Source: Zelopaecilomyces penicillatus (Eukaryota; Ascomycota; Sordariomycetes; Hypocreales; Pseudodiploosporaceae). Taken from it: 64,000 nucleotides of DNA. The DNA lies in assembly GCA_005765155.1 (NCBI GenBank), contig VCCP01000002.1, positions 1,860,001 to 1,924,000 on the forward strand. The letters are read 5' to 3'. A program made the translations under genes and the position numbers. Each line of letters begins with the position of its first letter. Within the stretch, counting starts at the first letter, position 1. This document shows, in pieces, positions 1 through 12,550 of the stretch. The notes beneath the pieces were generated by a model, which did not search any database, was not told the origin of the DNA, and worked only from the letters and a program-made list of their open reading frames with translations.

Positions 1-2280
1 CATAAGATCCCGGTATTTAATTTTGTATTATCCGAATTCGCAACCAAATTACGGCCATGGTCAAGTTTGAAACACAACGAGCTCTTGATTGCAATGTTTA
101 CAGCCGTCCCAGAGCTTATTGCGGATTATTTTGTTAACAATCGCTCCTTCACGTTTGAGCCGAAGCTATCGATGACTTGGATCGGCTACGCGGCCTTCCT
201 TTTTAACACTATCAGCATTCCTCTTCCTCCATGCTTCGGTAATAAGACCCAACATGCCAAAGGGCCTCCCCCAACATCTATTCTTCTTGACAACATACTG
301 CCTCTGCCCATTAACCAGAAAGTTCTTATCCGATGTCTTTCTCCCAAATCAAATCTGACATCATTTTTTGCGACACGGATTATGGTGCTCGCCCTGGAGA
401 AACTTGCTGTCGCAGTTAAGATGCACGAGAGTACAGATGCATCCAAAGACGGGCCATGGAGAGAGTCGACTCGTCGATTAATCGATGGCTTCTGCCAGCG
501 CATTCCCGACATGAAGGAGATCGTCCGCTCCTACAAAAGCATCCCAGTCGAAAACGTATTGCATAAAACAATGGCTAGCCGGCTCTTGCGTCTCTACTAC
601 GAGATCATCCCTCAGGTTGCCCTAGCCGCCAACTTCGATGTCTCCCCATTCTTTGTAGATGTTCTGCAGAGATTACACGACGATTCTCGCGATTCAGAGG
701 TCAAGTCTTTTGATGCGATGGAGCTAGAGAACCTCGTATCCATAGCAAGTTATTCCCCTGGCATGCGATGGTTCTCGAAAACTGAGGTTCTAAAAGACCG
801 AGCACCCTCATCTCCCTTTATCGCACTACTACAACTGCTCTATAGCAGTGATCACAACGCCCCTCTACATCAACTCGGCAGAGTTCTGGCAGATGTTGCT
901 GTGGAAAACCAATTTGTTTCAAGGAATTGGAGACTAAAACCCTTGCTCAAAGCATTACGAATCACAATGACCGAATTCGCTACTGAACAAGCAACTACAG
1001 TTTGGTCGTTCTTGGACAACTGCGTGAGCCGTTGTGCAGCATCGCCAATCAAATATCTTGATCAGGTACAAACATATTTGGCGGACAGCGAGTATGCTCG
1101 TGCAGGCTCAAATAGTGAAGAGTTTGACCTCCTAACAGTGGCATTGGCAGAGCAATTACCCTTCCTAACAGGCTCAGCAACGAGCAAAGATAATACTTGT
1201 GTTGCGAGGTTTCTTTCACTTTACTTTAATGCACAGCATTCCGGTGAGAGAACGGTGGCACTCTCTTGCCTTCATCATCGCATCCGTGAACATTTGTCAA
1301 CTCAGTCTATTGAGATGTTGATCTTTGGGGATTCCGGCGAGTTGAAACTGTTGAAACACAGCAGGCTTGTTGACAGGGATGACCAAGATTTTGAGCCCAG
1401 CACACGCGGTAAAGAGGGCGAAATGAGCGACGAGAAATTCGAGAGTCTGCTACACACACCAATCTCTACGAATGAAAATGCTGTCGCATTGGCGAAGTGG
1501 CCAACAAAGAGCGTAGACGACTTAATTGAGGATGGCTGGGCGGCAAATCTAATTGAACTTCTGCTGTCAGAGCACAGAAATATTCGCAAAGAAACCTTGA
1601 CGAGCATCCTCAAAATGGCGGCAAAGATCGATGAATCTGGACATGACGAGAAAAAGCAGGTTTGGTTACTCCTCTCAGAGCTTGCGGAGTCATCAAAACC
1701 TCAGGTTGAAGCTGGGCCAGTCCCATCCGCATTCACTGCGTTTGCCAAACATGCCCTAGATGTTCTTAGACACCCACTGCACCCCCTTTATCCAAAGATC
1801 AATGCTTTCTTGACGCGAAGCCCGGTGTGGTCGTTGGACAAGCTTCCAATGGCTCATGACATCCTTCACGGAGAGCCATCAGAAGATGATAGATATTATA
1901 CGGAAATCACTTGGTTTCTCACATATGTTCTTGATGGTCTTAAAACGCCCTTTGACCTCGATGTCTTTCACAAGAAGCGTTGGTTCGAAAAGATATTATC
2001 GCTCGGTAGCAATCCGTATCTTCGATCCAATCTTCGACTAAGAATATTGAGGATACTCTATAGAGCCACATGCATCGACACAGGCAGTACAACACTGGTG
2101 ACAAGGTTTGGGGTGCTTAGCTGGCTCGAGGCGCAGCGAGTTGCGTGCGATGATGCTGAGGATGCTGAGTTGTGCGAGGGGCTCACGAAGCGCATATGGA
2201 AAACATGTGACCAGGACCGGGTTGCTGCATGGAGCAAGGGTGGTGCGGGAAGGCTTGTTGAGAAGTTATTGCAAGATTAG
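1..2280 (+). CDS. URB1: URB1/Npa1-like nucleolar pre-ribosomal protein, C-terminal part (5' partial)
   Basis: The frame is open from base 1 to the TAG at 2278-2280, about 759 codons without an intron, so the gene begins outside the window. The first in-frame ATG-like start seen (TTG at 67) is not a real start. The protein is helical and repeat-like with no catalytic motif. The first 250 residues, with the run LLDNILPLPINQKVLIRCL, resemble the Npa1/Urb1 60S-biogenesis family, and the last 200, around SPVWSLDKLPMAHDILHGEP and RFGVLSWLEAQ, resemble the NopRA1 C-terminal domain. In yeast Urb1 acts in the nucleolus in early pre-60S particles. The gene is convergent with the chitin synthase on its right. 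The identification is from remembered family sequence and should be confirmed by a profile search. Confidence 0.8.
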   Translation, partial: HKIPVFNFVLSEFATKLRPWSSLKHNELLIAMFTAVPELIADYFVNNRSFTFEPKLSMTWIGYAAFLFNTISIPLPPCFGNKTQHAKGPPPTSILLDNILPLPINQKVLIRCLSPKSNLTSFFATRIMVLALEKLAVAVKMHESTDASKDGPWRESTRRLIDGFCQRIPDMKEIVRSYKSIPVENVLHKTMASRLLRLYYEIIPQVALAANFDVSPFFVDVLQRLHDDSRDSEVKSFDAMELENLVSIASYSPGMRWFSKTEVLKDRAPSSPFIALLQLLYSSDHNAPLHQLGRVLADVAVENQFVSRNWRLKPLLKALRITMTEFATEQATTVWSFLDNCVSRCAASPIKYLDQVQTYLADSEYARAGSNSEEFDLLTVALAEQLPFLTGSATSKDNTCVARFLSLYFNAQHSGERTVALSCLHHRIREHLSTQSIEMLIFGDSGELKLLKHSRLVDRDDQDFEPSTRGKEGEMSDEKFESLLHTPISTNENAVALAKWPTKSVDDLIEDGWAANLIELLLSEHRNIRKETLTSILKMAAKIDESGHDEKKQVWLLLSELAESSKPQVEAGPVPSAFTAFAKHALDVLRHPLHPLYPKINAFLTRSPVWSLDKLPMAHDILHGEPSEDDRYYTEITWFLTYVLDGLKTPFDLDVFHKKRWFEKILSLGSNPYLRSNLRLRILRILYRATCIDTGSTTLVTRFGVLSWLEAQRVACDDAEDAELCEGLTKRIWKTCDQDRVAAWSKGGAGRLVEKLLQD

Positions 2281-3053
2281 ATAGCATAGACGATAGTACT
2301 GTTTAGCATGTCAATATTGAATTACTCTACGGATTGCACTGGGGCGCAGAATGCCAGTCAAGTCAATTGGTCGCGTATGCCGTGAAGTGTATACAGATTG
2401 GTTGGTGAACAAAAAGGTTTACTGACAAAGACCTTCAGCCAAATAATTTATGTACGATGCCCATACTATGATGACAATCTAATACAATTAGAGAGCAAGC
2501 AAAGCAAACAGGGCTCTCATCATATACAAGCAACGAAATAGGAACAATTTAATTACTAGGGAGTCAAACCGTGCCAATAACTCATCATTTAGAATAATCG
2601 AAGCTGGAAAAGCTATATGATGGCCCTATGCCACATACTTCGGCCTCATCTCTACAACACTGCCAGACAGCTCAACTGTAATCATCTTGGCCTTGTAGTG
2701 TGAAAAGTATTCTATGTTTCACGCATGGCATGCGGCAGACGGGAGAACGACAGATTAAAGTAGAAATAGTTCTGGTGAGGCCAACATGATCAAGCTCCAC
2801 GATATATGTACAAGTGACATTCCTCGAGGCCTAATACCAGAGCAGAAGCTTCGTTTTCCAAGTCGAATGCGGTTAACTCATAAATTACCCCGTAACCCCT
2901 ATCCAAAGATTAATGCCAAGTAGTTTTAAAAAGTATGATGGCTGAGTGACCCTCCAAGCCCTGAAATAGACCATCCTCTTTTAGACTGAACAAACTAAAA
3001 AAAATTCCACATCATATTAAAATATACTGAAGTACGCGGCATCACGAAACGCC
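2281..3053. other. Intergenic, shared 3' flanks of URB1-like gene and class V chitin synthase
   Basis: This stretch of 773 bases lies between two convergent stop codons. I see no reading frame with family features and no repeat. It should hold the 3' UTRs and poly(A) sites of both genes. Confidence 0.6.
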
Positions 3054-6000
3054 TCAGAGTTGCCCTGAAAGAAGTGCCTCAGTTGCTATAGGACAGTCAG
3101 TCAGTATCAATCATTACCAGAATTCTGGTTTAATGGGGGCCACATACCGCTATTTATGTATGCCCTCTTGGCATCGAGTGGAACATCAAAGCGCCGCTCC
3201 AACTCCTGTTTGACACCTTTCTTGGTGACGGTCATTAGGTCGGCTGTCTTGAGAATATCACGAATCTCGGCAAGAAGCGCATCATCACTTGGCAGGCCAA
3301 CCATGTCGTCAGGAGAAAAGAGTTGCGAGCCACCAAAAGAGCTCATGCGGTTTCCACCCATCTCTGAGGGGCCCATTGACATTCTAGACATATTACGGGT
3401 GTCATATGGGTGGGTGGGCATCGCAGGTGCAAACCCGGTGGTCGAACCAGGCCTGCTAGCATAAGCGTACTCAGAAACAGCGCCTTGAGCCTTGGTGGCA
3501 TAACTGAAACCTGAGACTTCAGAACGAGCGTCGTCTCGAGAGGTTTGGGTCTCCCAAAGTTCAGCTTGATACTCCTCCCACTTCTTACGAGGGATAGAGC
3601 CAGGATCAAATTTGCCTTCGTCAGATATGACAATCTTCTGACCCTTCTCACCAGCAACAACTCTGGTGTTACCCCAGGCGAAGTCATCCATATGCCAAAA
3701 GGAATACAGAGGAAGACCGAAACTGAAGACAGGAATAGCCAGGACATAGAGAATCATCCATCCAACCATTTCCCACTTGCGGCGCAGAATAAAGATGATA
3801 GCCTGTAAACCGTAAATTGCACCAAGTAGAATGAACGCAGTGACTGGTACAACTGTGGCCCGAGTAACAACGAGAACGATCAAGTACGCAATATAGACAA
3901 CAGTGACTGGCTGGACGACAGTGCTAAGGAGATCAATAAAGACAACGAAGCGCATACTGAAGCAGCAGAAACCACACAATTGAGCCATGGGAATGAGTTC
4001 AATGAGGTTATGCACAGTAGAGTTGATCCAACGACGTCGCTGAGAAAGGAATACAGTCCAACTATCCGGCGCGATGGTCCAGGCGTGAGCCGTGAAGATA
4101 TACTTTGTCTTGTACTTAGAGTGGAATTTGAGTAGTAGAGTAGTCAAATATCGATCTTCACCCAGATGCAACAAGTTCTTCATGTGTAGAGTATCAACAC
4201 GAATAGTGGAGTAGGCCTCAACAACTTCTCGACTGACGAAAAGTGGCTTGCCCGTCTCTGCGGCACGAATTCGATACATGGAGAAGCAACCAGGCAGACA
4301 AGTGACAGAGCCAAACAGACTTTCGAACGCCTTAGACAGGTTATGCGAGATGTAGTATTCGTAGACCTGAATCATGGTGATGAAAGAGGACTTGGAATTA
4401 GTCAAGGCCGTTTCTCCACATACGGCGATGAGACGGGTATCGTTCATAAATGCAGAAACCATGCGAGTCGCTGAGTCGGGGGCAACAACGGTATCGGCGT
4501 CGATTTGAAGCATGAACTCGTAAAAAGTGGGATTGACACCAATGATATTGCGAATTTGATGGTACATTTCGAGCTCCAGAGGACTCATAGCGAAGTTGTA
4601 ATGCACACGGTTGAGGAATCTCATGATGATCATCTGCGAGTCACGCTTGCCACGGTTTCCAGGACGTGAAACTTCAGACGGCTTACCAACTTTAACAATG
4701 ACCAGAAAAGGAACAATGTGGCCCTGTACCTCGTACAAGCCGGAGTACACTTTGCCCATGTTGTGCTGTTTGAGACCCTCACCTAAGGATTCAAAGCTGA
4801 GGGGTTCCGGATCGACAGTTTCAGAGACACCAAGAATATCGAGAACGATGCGAGGGGTAGGTCTGTCATTGCCTTGACCAATGATCATACCGTCACAAAC
4901 AATGACTAGCAGTTTACGTTTATCGTCATAACGCATCCTGGCAGCGGAGTCGACGGCACGACGAAGTGAATCCTCGTCTTCAGTGTAGGCAGGAATTTGA
5001 CAAATGACGAATTTATCCAAATCCTCAGGTACATTTTTGCCTCCAAACTGCAAAGCAGCAAAGAACTTGAATGCAATGACAGAAACCAGCATGATAGAAA
5101 CGGCCAATACTAAATATTCCGCGAACTGGCATCGAGTCGAGTTTCGAGTGTCCACATCACCAACGTAAAAGAGCTGGTCGAGACATCTTTGCATTCTTCC
5201 CTTTGCGGCAGCATCAAGGGCTAGAGAATTCCAATACTTGGTGATATCTCCACCGGCCTTCAACTGAAAGAGTTTTGTGACAGCGGGGTCCATAAAGTTG
5301 GAGAGCTCTGGGTCGTTGGGGGGCTTCTTCCCTGCCTTGGCTTTCAACTTGCGGCCGCCTGTCAAATAAGTTGTCAGATCATAGACTTTGCTGCCGATGA
5401 TGGCAACTGCCTGTTGCTTATTGCCCAGCCTCCTGACGTATTTGGGGGTATAACCAATGTTGCCTTTTTTGAAGTTAGACTTGAGAACCTGCATCTGCTC
5501 AAAAAACCAGTCTGGTCGACTATCGTTGGTGAAAGAACGGAAGTCATGGTATCTTGCGTTAAAGTCTTCCATACGAATAAGACTAGGTGAGCCAGAGAAG
5601 TTGGTGCTTTTATAATCCAGGGTAACTTCTGGTGCAACTTGGCCGTCTTTTCCATCACAGAGTGCGGAGACTTGCACCGGAAAAAGTGAGGTGATGTCCT
5701 TGCCAGCATAGTTGAGGAGATTCTTGCTGTCGAAATACGGTGGGTAATGTCGAGGGGCATATGCAGCCAGGTCAAAAACGACACCCCGGATAGAGACAAA
5801 TGAGCCCTTGCTGCCGCGCTTGCCATCATACTGGGATAGCTCTGAGGCACTGTAAACGTGTTGCTTGGGGCAAATGACCATTGGGAAAACAACGATGAAG
5901 AAAGCGGCCACCAAACACAGAAACCAGATGAGCATGTTAATGGCGACCTTTTCCCTCCAGGCCATTCGAACGTCTTTGCGTGGCATTCGTCCCATCCATC

Positions 6001-8757
6001 GAATGAGGAAATCGGGAATGAACCAGGTCAGGAAGTAGACCATGAAGACCCAACGCTTGCGACTGGGACTATCCTTGAACTCTTCAACTTCCTCCATAGA
6101 CTTTTCGTTGCCACGTTCAGCCATTTGCTCACGCGTGTCAAGGTTTTTGAACATATCACCAGCGCCGAAGGCGGATACGCCAGCCTCAGAGCGGGTTTCG
6201 TCACCACCGAAATAGCCATTTCTTCCCTTTTCCCCATACATGGTGGATCCATTTCCGTCAGATAAGAGACGTTCTTTGGAAGCGCCAAAGGCATGGTGTT
6301 CTCCAGGAGTAAGACCGTCGCCACCCTCGCCCTCCATAGCAGAACCACCAAACCGACCGCCCATGGACGCTGCTACTGAGAGCTGGGCCACCTCCATCCA
6401 GCATCGCTCACTGATGAAGATTCCAGTTGAGCCAACCTGGACCTCATTGCCAGGCCATCGCTTCTCCTCGATAACCATCTCAGCCCGTTCCCGTTCGCTT
6501 CCAACAAAAAGAGTCTCTGCGTCTGTCATACCGAGAAACTCGCCGAATGGCAAGAATAAACTGAAATCTGCAGAGCGCAGACGTTGGCTAATCTCGGCAA
6601 TACCAAAGGTCTGTACTTGCGTTCGAACACACTTGCTATCAAATTGATTGGCGATTCGACGATCATTGGGCTTAAGACAAAATATGAAATAGGAGTTAGT
6701 GCCTGGATCGGTCACAGCCTTTTGCACATTGTCAAGCGAGGCAAGGAATTGACCAGAAGCGCCCTGTTCAGTTGATGCTTTAGATATTCCACGCTTGGTA
6801 TCTTTGGAATCACTCCGTTGGTCGACCTGGTCAAGCGCCTCTTGTTGCTGTCGTCGCTGAGCGATGGCTCCTCGTCCCCTTGTACCTTTTCGCGACATTA
6901 CACTGGGCGCTCTCATGGGTTTCGAGCTAATGGTTCCCTGCATAACAGTAGTCTTTTCGTTGGGATGAGTAACAGTTTGGAGTGCATCCTGTCCAAAGAG
7001 TCTGGCAACAAAATCGCTCTTGGACGAATTGGCCATGTTCAAAAGATCACCGGAGATGATTTCGCCATTCTCTTCAATCAAGCCTCGAACAGGATATTCA
7101 ACTTCTCCAGCAAAGTGTTTAACAGTGAACCTAGCTGCCATGTTTTCAGTGTGAAAATTGCTGCCAGGCAGTTTGGCGGTTGAGGCACCGACGTCAATAG
7201 CAGCATTCTTGCCTTCAAACCGCTTGCGCAAGGACTCAAGCAGTTGCATGTCGGTTCTATTGCGTCGAGTTTGGTCATCCAAGATGCTAAGAAGGCCGTT
7301 TCCTGGCTTGAGGAGACCCTTGACTGCGTCTGTGTTGTCGAAGTAGCTGGTTGGAGCAACACTGACTTCTTCACTCTCAAGCATTTCAGCTTTACGATCG
7401 AAAAAATTATGCAGAGAAACATTGTAGATTGCTTCTGTAGCCGCATTGTTCAAGAGCTGGTCAAGAGTGGACCGAGTAAAAGCCTGCTGGGCAAATCCTG
7501 GGAAGTCGACAATGGAAACGGTGTTGACAATGCTTTCCTCTAGCGCACAGAGTCTCTCGTTGACATTCTCAATGATCCATGCAACAAGAAGTCCATAGAG
7601 AGTCCTGGCAAGCTCGTTCGCGTGAGCACGAGCACCGTTCGGATCAAGCATAACTGTGACACGTTCCTTGCCAATCATCTTCGTCTTGTATCCCAGAGTC
7701 ATTTGTAGATCGGCAGCTCCAACACCTAGGAAGGCTGCAATTATGCCTAGAACATCTTTGTTTTTGACGCCAGTGAAAGTGTTGCCGCCTTCGTGTGAGA
7801 AACCGCCACTATCATCAGCAGCGGCACTTGTCTCACTGGTCGTTTCAAATTCAAGCTGACCGATATGCAGTACGCAGGCTAGGACTTGACAAATCTCGGC
7901 AATGTCGTTCTTGGGAAATTCAAGTTTCCTCAGAGCGTTCTTAAAGAGTTGAAACCCATCTGCATCATTGATGCCAACTTTCAATTGGGTCGGATGTCCA
8001 AGGATTTTCCATCTCTTGCTTGCGCTGGCGGAGCCTCCATCAAGGCCAAGATGGGCCCTTTCCGCGTCGCTAGTACCAGCCAGAAGGTAATACAAGATGT
8101 GGAAGTTGCGTTCACCGGTAGGCACATCAGTTATGCGGCTCCTTTCCAGCCTATGGTCAAGCAACTTGCCACCAATCAGAATGGGGTTCGTTGTTGAAGA
8201 CGTGTCATATTGCAGTTCATAAAAGAGGCCAGCCTTAGATGCCGTTGGCGTCGTGGCAGTCTTTGTGGTAGTGAGGGAATCAAAAACATATGCGGCTAAA
8301 GAAAGCTTCGTCGAAAGAGGCGTCGACGACTTGTTAAGGAGGGCTGTGAGCAAGTGAGAACGGATTGTGGACTTGCCAGAGCCAGATTCTCCTCTTTTTG
8401 ATATTAGCTTGAGCATAAACGGTCATCAGGAGATCCAGAGGCTTACAAGAAGACAACCGCTTGATTTTCAGATCGATGACCTAGTCTCAGCCAAGCGCGC
8501 TCAGCCATATCCTCAGCGCCAGCCATTGCGCTTCCTTCCTTGCCGCCATCGGGACCCTTCGTGGAAGACGTGTAGGTATTTAGGCAGATCAGGCCATGAG
8601 AAGACAGTCTCGCAGTTGGTAAAGACACATGGAAACGGCTGGCTAGATGGGCGGTAAGATGCGTATCGGATTGAAGATGTGTCGGCAGGGACGGCAGTGA
8701 ATGTTGGGTATGAGCCCCTCCACTGCCCGTGCCGAGAGGCGGGAGATTCAACGCCAT
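3054..8757 (-). CDS. chsV: Class V chitin synthase with N-terminal myosin-motor-like domain (CsmA/ChsV type)
   Basis: Three exons on the minus strand: 8757-8447, 8393-3148 and 3085-3054, giving 1862 residues, the usual size for class V. Intron 1 (8446-8394) lies just before the P-loop and intron 2 (3147-3086) ends in TAG; joining them restores GESGSGKS at about 105 and the C-terminal ATEALLSGQL. Domains in order: degenerate myosin motor with P-loop and a DFPGF switch-II-like site near 400; membrane segments near 885-945; cytochrome-b5-like domain near 950-1010; family 2 glycosyltransferase with IDADT, EDRYL near 1513 and QRRRW near 1554; several membrane spans; DEK-C-like tail. It polymerises UDP-GlcNAc into chitin at hyphal tips and septa. 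The start was chosen as MALNLPPLG because an ATG 13 codons upstream lacks family similarity. It is head to head with the class VII gene. Confidence 0.95.
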
Positions 8758-11700
8758 GGTGGGCACAACGCCAGGAACTGGCTCGCGGAAGAACAAGTGT
8801 GGTTGAAAAGAACTTGTGTGGGTAGATGGTGATATTATGTATCACTGTTTGGAAAAGTCCGAGATGTAAGAGGGAGGATGCGTGTTGGCGTCGAGAGGGC
8901 CCCCGGTAAGTTTGAGAGTGAACGGACAGGCAAATAGGGGGATGACGAATGACAAGTTGAATTAAAGAAAGAATCCAAGGAAGCCGATATATGGCGTAGG
9001 ATGAGTGTCCAAAAAAGCGAATGTCAGGTAACAAACTGCACGCCAATGGGCCAGCGAGGGGAAGAAGAATGTCCCTCTAGAGCAATGGCAAGCTTGACAG
9101 AAATGGAGGGTTTGGTATAAATTCGGTATTGCCCAACAGACAGAAAATAGACGGGGTCCGATTTCTTGTGGCAAACAACACAAGCCCAGACAGGCGCCTG
9201 GAACTTGCCTGGGATGCTTGTGACAGCTGGTGTGGTACGGCCGGCGGCTCGGACCAGTTGCGCAGGAAAGGGGCTGCTTGATAGTGCACAGCAGTACTTC
9301 GAAGGGAGAATCTGGGACTACCCCTGACCCGGCAATGCTGGGTCGCAGTCCACAACAACCCCCTTTACGAGTTCAGTTCACGAGCAATGCCCAGTTTTAT
9401 TTTTAAAAACTCTTCTGGCCCATCACAAGCCACCCCGAGCCCAGTCCAGTCTACTAATACGTAGTATGTGTGCGTGAGTGTATCCGTATGTACGTGCGAG
9501 GTGCACCACCCACCTCCGTGTTGGTGGCCATGAAATCGGAAGCACTCGAAATTCTGTGCACTTATCCGCAAAATACAAGCTTGACCACGGATTCCCGAGA
9601 TATGCTCAGAGCTTGGCGTTGTTGTTGTGGCTACAGCAACAGCTGGAAGGCGGCAGAAAATCTTGGACAGCCTGCCAGGTAACGCTTTTCGTAAGTAGCC
9701 CATGCATGTGAATGCCGCTGCGTCATACTGGCTTCACTAGGAGTCTACTACTGGTACATAGTAGGGCACACGCTGACTGGTTTGTGTACAGAATGGTACT
9801 ATAGTTGGGCATGTCCGTCATTGCGACGTACTGATGTACTCCTCAAGTGGGATATCGTCCCGTTTTGAGGAGCAAGGAATCAAAGGCGAGCCGGCATGAC
9901 CTGTTGGCTGTTGCAAAGCCGAGTGGCATCAGACTTCCAATGCCAGACCATAATGGTCAGGTTGGACAGAAAGAGCTGCATAGCTGTGATGGCGAAATAC
10001 TCTCTGAGCCAAGAGATGTGTCGGTCCCAGCGCTACCTACCTACTTACTCCTAGGCACAAACGATGCAAGCGGGAGGCTCGCGATCCGATCAGGCCGGGG
10101 CCCCTAGCATGGTATTATTGACTACATAGTATTATCTGAGTCGGGCGTTTATGCACCGGTCCTTGTCCACATTCGCAAGTTCAATGTACACACTTCGATG
10201 CATTCAGGGCACTCGATCAGCACGCCTCTAGTTTGCTTGCTTTTGTTCCGGTAGAATTTTTTTCGGTTTTCTTTTTGGAGGAGGTCCTTGTTGTCGTGTC
10301 CATCTGTCTGTCTGTATATCCCCCTGCTTCTCTGGCACGGAATGTCATACTACAATGTGGGATGAGCAGCCCGTGTTTGCTAGCAGCGACTGGGAGCGAG
10401 CAATAGCTAGATGGTTTGTCCTAGCCAACCACAGCCGTGAGTGTGAGCATGAGTGCCTCTGTGGTTGTTCTGGTTTATCCAAATATCTAGATATCAATAA
10501 ACAGAACTTGGTGTTTTGTACTGCGAGTTGGCAACAGCTCACACAGTACATCTACATGGCATAGGGATGATAGAGGAGACACACTTTGTCGATCTCACAA
10601 GGATGAGAGCCGTCCCGCCTGACTGATGGTAAATCACCCCCTGGCCGAGCATTGGGCCGTATGGGAGGGCTACTATTGGCCACTGGCTTTCTTTTTTGGG
10701 CGTGGCGTGTCTCGAGCAAGCCAACAGGGTTTCATTGACAAGAAGTTCACTTGGCTGACAATGCTTGTACTCTTTACTGCCCACAGGCACAAAAAGAAAA
10801 CTTTGAAGGGAGTGGCCTGTGGGTATGTCCGCTGAAAGGGCTGGGAATTTTAGGGGGAAAGAAGCATTGAACAGTGGGCCAGCTGCGAAACCCACCAGTA
10901 TGGGTCTGAGTGGTGCTGCGAGCGCTAGGGGCAAAGCTGGTATACAGGTACCTAGGTAGGTAAGCTGAAGGGCTCAGGTACGTGTCTACTTATCTTGGGT
11001 ACGTATATAGTGCCTGTATTTACAGGTGTTTGAAGTGGATGCTAACCCGTATACGCCATGCCTCTCAATGCAGATCCGCAGGGTACGAAAATAAACACAG
11101 CAACCACTGGAATGCGCTGCTGTGCAAAGTTTTTCGGTGCAGAGGCTTCTCGGCAGAGGCACAGCCCCAAGCGGCTATGAGCACCACTTCTCAGAATACG
11201 AGCCGATGTGTGGCTACGGGTATAACCGTTGACGCGTAGCCAGCCCAGAGTTGGCAAAATAGAGTAAGGACCTCGTATTCTCTGTACTTACCCTTCAAGG
11301 CTGGATGCCAACCCGACAACTGCCACCCACTGATACGGGAAACCTGGCATGAAAAGGTGTCAGGGGTGCATTGATTGTTGATTGATTGTCCGAGTACTCT
11401 GGAAGGCCATGTATGTTACGAAGCACAAGGCATTACGGTGCATGTGAGCTTTCCCGCTCGGGCTGATCGTTCAGTCTACGTAGTAGTTGAGCTGAGCTGA
11501 TGGAGGAAGAAGCAAATACAGTGAATAACTAGCTACATGCGCTAGGTACAGAGCGCAACCACGATACAGAGCGGATGTATACTCCGTGCAGGTATGAATG
11601 ATTGTTGATAAACAATCCATCGATGGGGGCCAAGGTAATGGGCTTAATTATACAAGTATCGGTACGGCACTCTCATGGTCAGGGGCTGCCCATGGCCCGG

Positions 11701-12550
11701 TATCTCACAATGTTGTGCATGGTAATGTGATGATGCGGAACCACGAAGTCGTGCAATCCATAGTAGACTAGGTACTGGTACGTGTGCTCGCCGCCTATAC
11801 TTTGCCGCCATAACAAGTCCTAGTGGTAATGTGTAGGTAGCGTCTATGCAACCCGCTGTGCTCGTTACAGGTATGATGTTCTGTCGCTTGTAGCGCGGTA
11901 CAGGGAGACTGTGCGGCGCGCGTCGATTAACCCCCTTTAACTTGCAAGGTCTACCTCCTACGTACCCAGTGGCTGCGTGGTTGGCGCGTGTGGTCGGCCG
12001 GACAGGCCATTGACTTCAACCCGTTCTGTGCCTGAGCCTTCAGTTGTTAGCCCCTGTGCCTCTCTCTCCACGTTACCAGGGCCACGACTACGTCCTGTTC
12101 TTCTCTCCTTGAGACAAATGGAATCTTGAAGTCTACACCCATAGGTTATCGTGTTTCCAGCCCTGGTGAGCCTGCCTCACTCGTTTTGGCAGCTTCCTTT
12201 CTATCGTTGATACGCCTCCTCTTCGTCTTCTTCCCTTGTTCTCATTTTAGTATTCTCGACTTCATATTCGCCCCAAGCGTTTGACAATAGTGCACTCTTA
12301 ATCCACGTTTGGATCACGACTTGGCTTCTTACACCCACCTGATCATCAAACCAACATTCCGTCCTATTCGCTCACTCGACGTCACACTTTCCATTATCAA
12401 CATAATCAGGAGTCTTATCTCTATACATCGAATCTCCCTGGTGGCAAGAGGATATACATACAGCAACCCCATCAACATCTTCTAGTCGCGATTTGACAGT
12501 CCTGAGTGTGAGAGCTCGTTGAGGGCCTCACTGCCCAACTTCCGCCAAAG
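8758..12550. promoter_or_regulatory. 3.8 kb divergent intergenic region between the two chitin synthase genes
   Basis: This lies between the two start codons (8757 minus, 12551 plus). Several frames of 60-180 codons exist, but none shows domain-like composition, introns or a family match, and most overlap each other on opposite strands, so I call no gene. The stretch just before 12551 is pyrimidine-rich, typical of a fungal 5' leader, as is the region next to 8757. TACCTA/TAGGTA words occur at about 10030-10052 and 10948-10965. It probably holds both promoters and long 5' UTRs. Confidence 0.6.

Noticed and set aside
8813..10934. Frames of 60-180 codons between the chitin synthases (for example 8513-9046 minus and 10539-10934 minus)
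   Set aside because: No family features, frames overlap each other on both strands, and composition looks non-coding.
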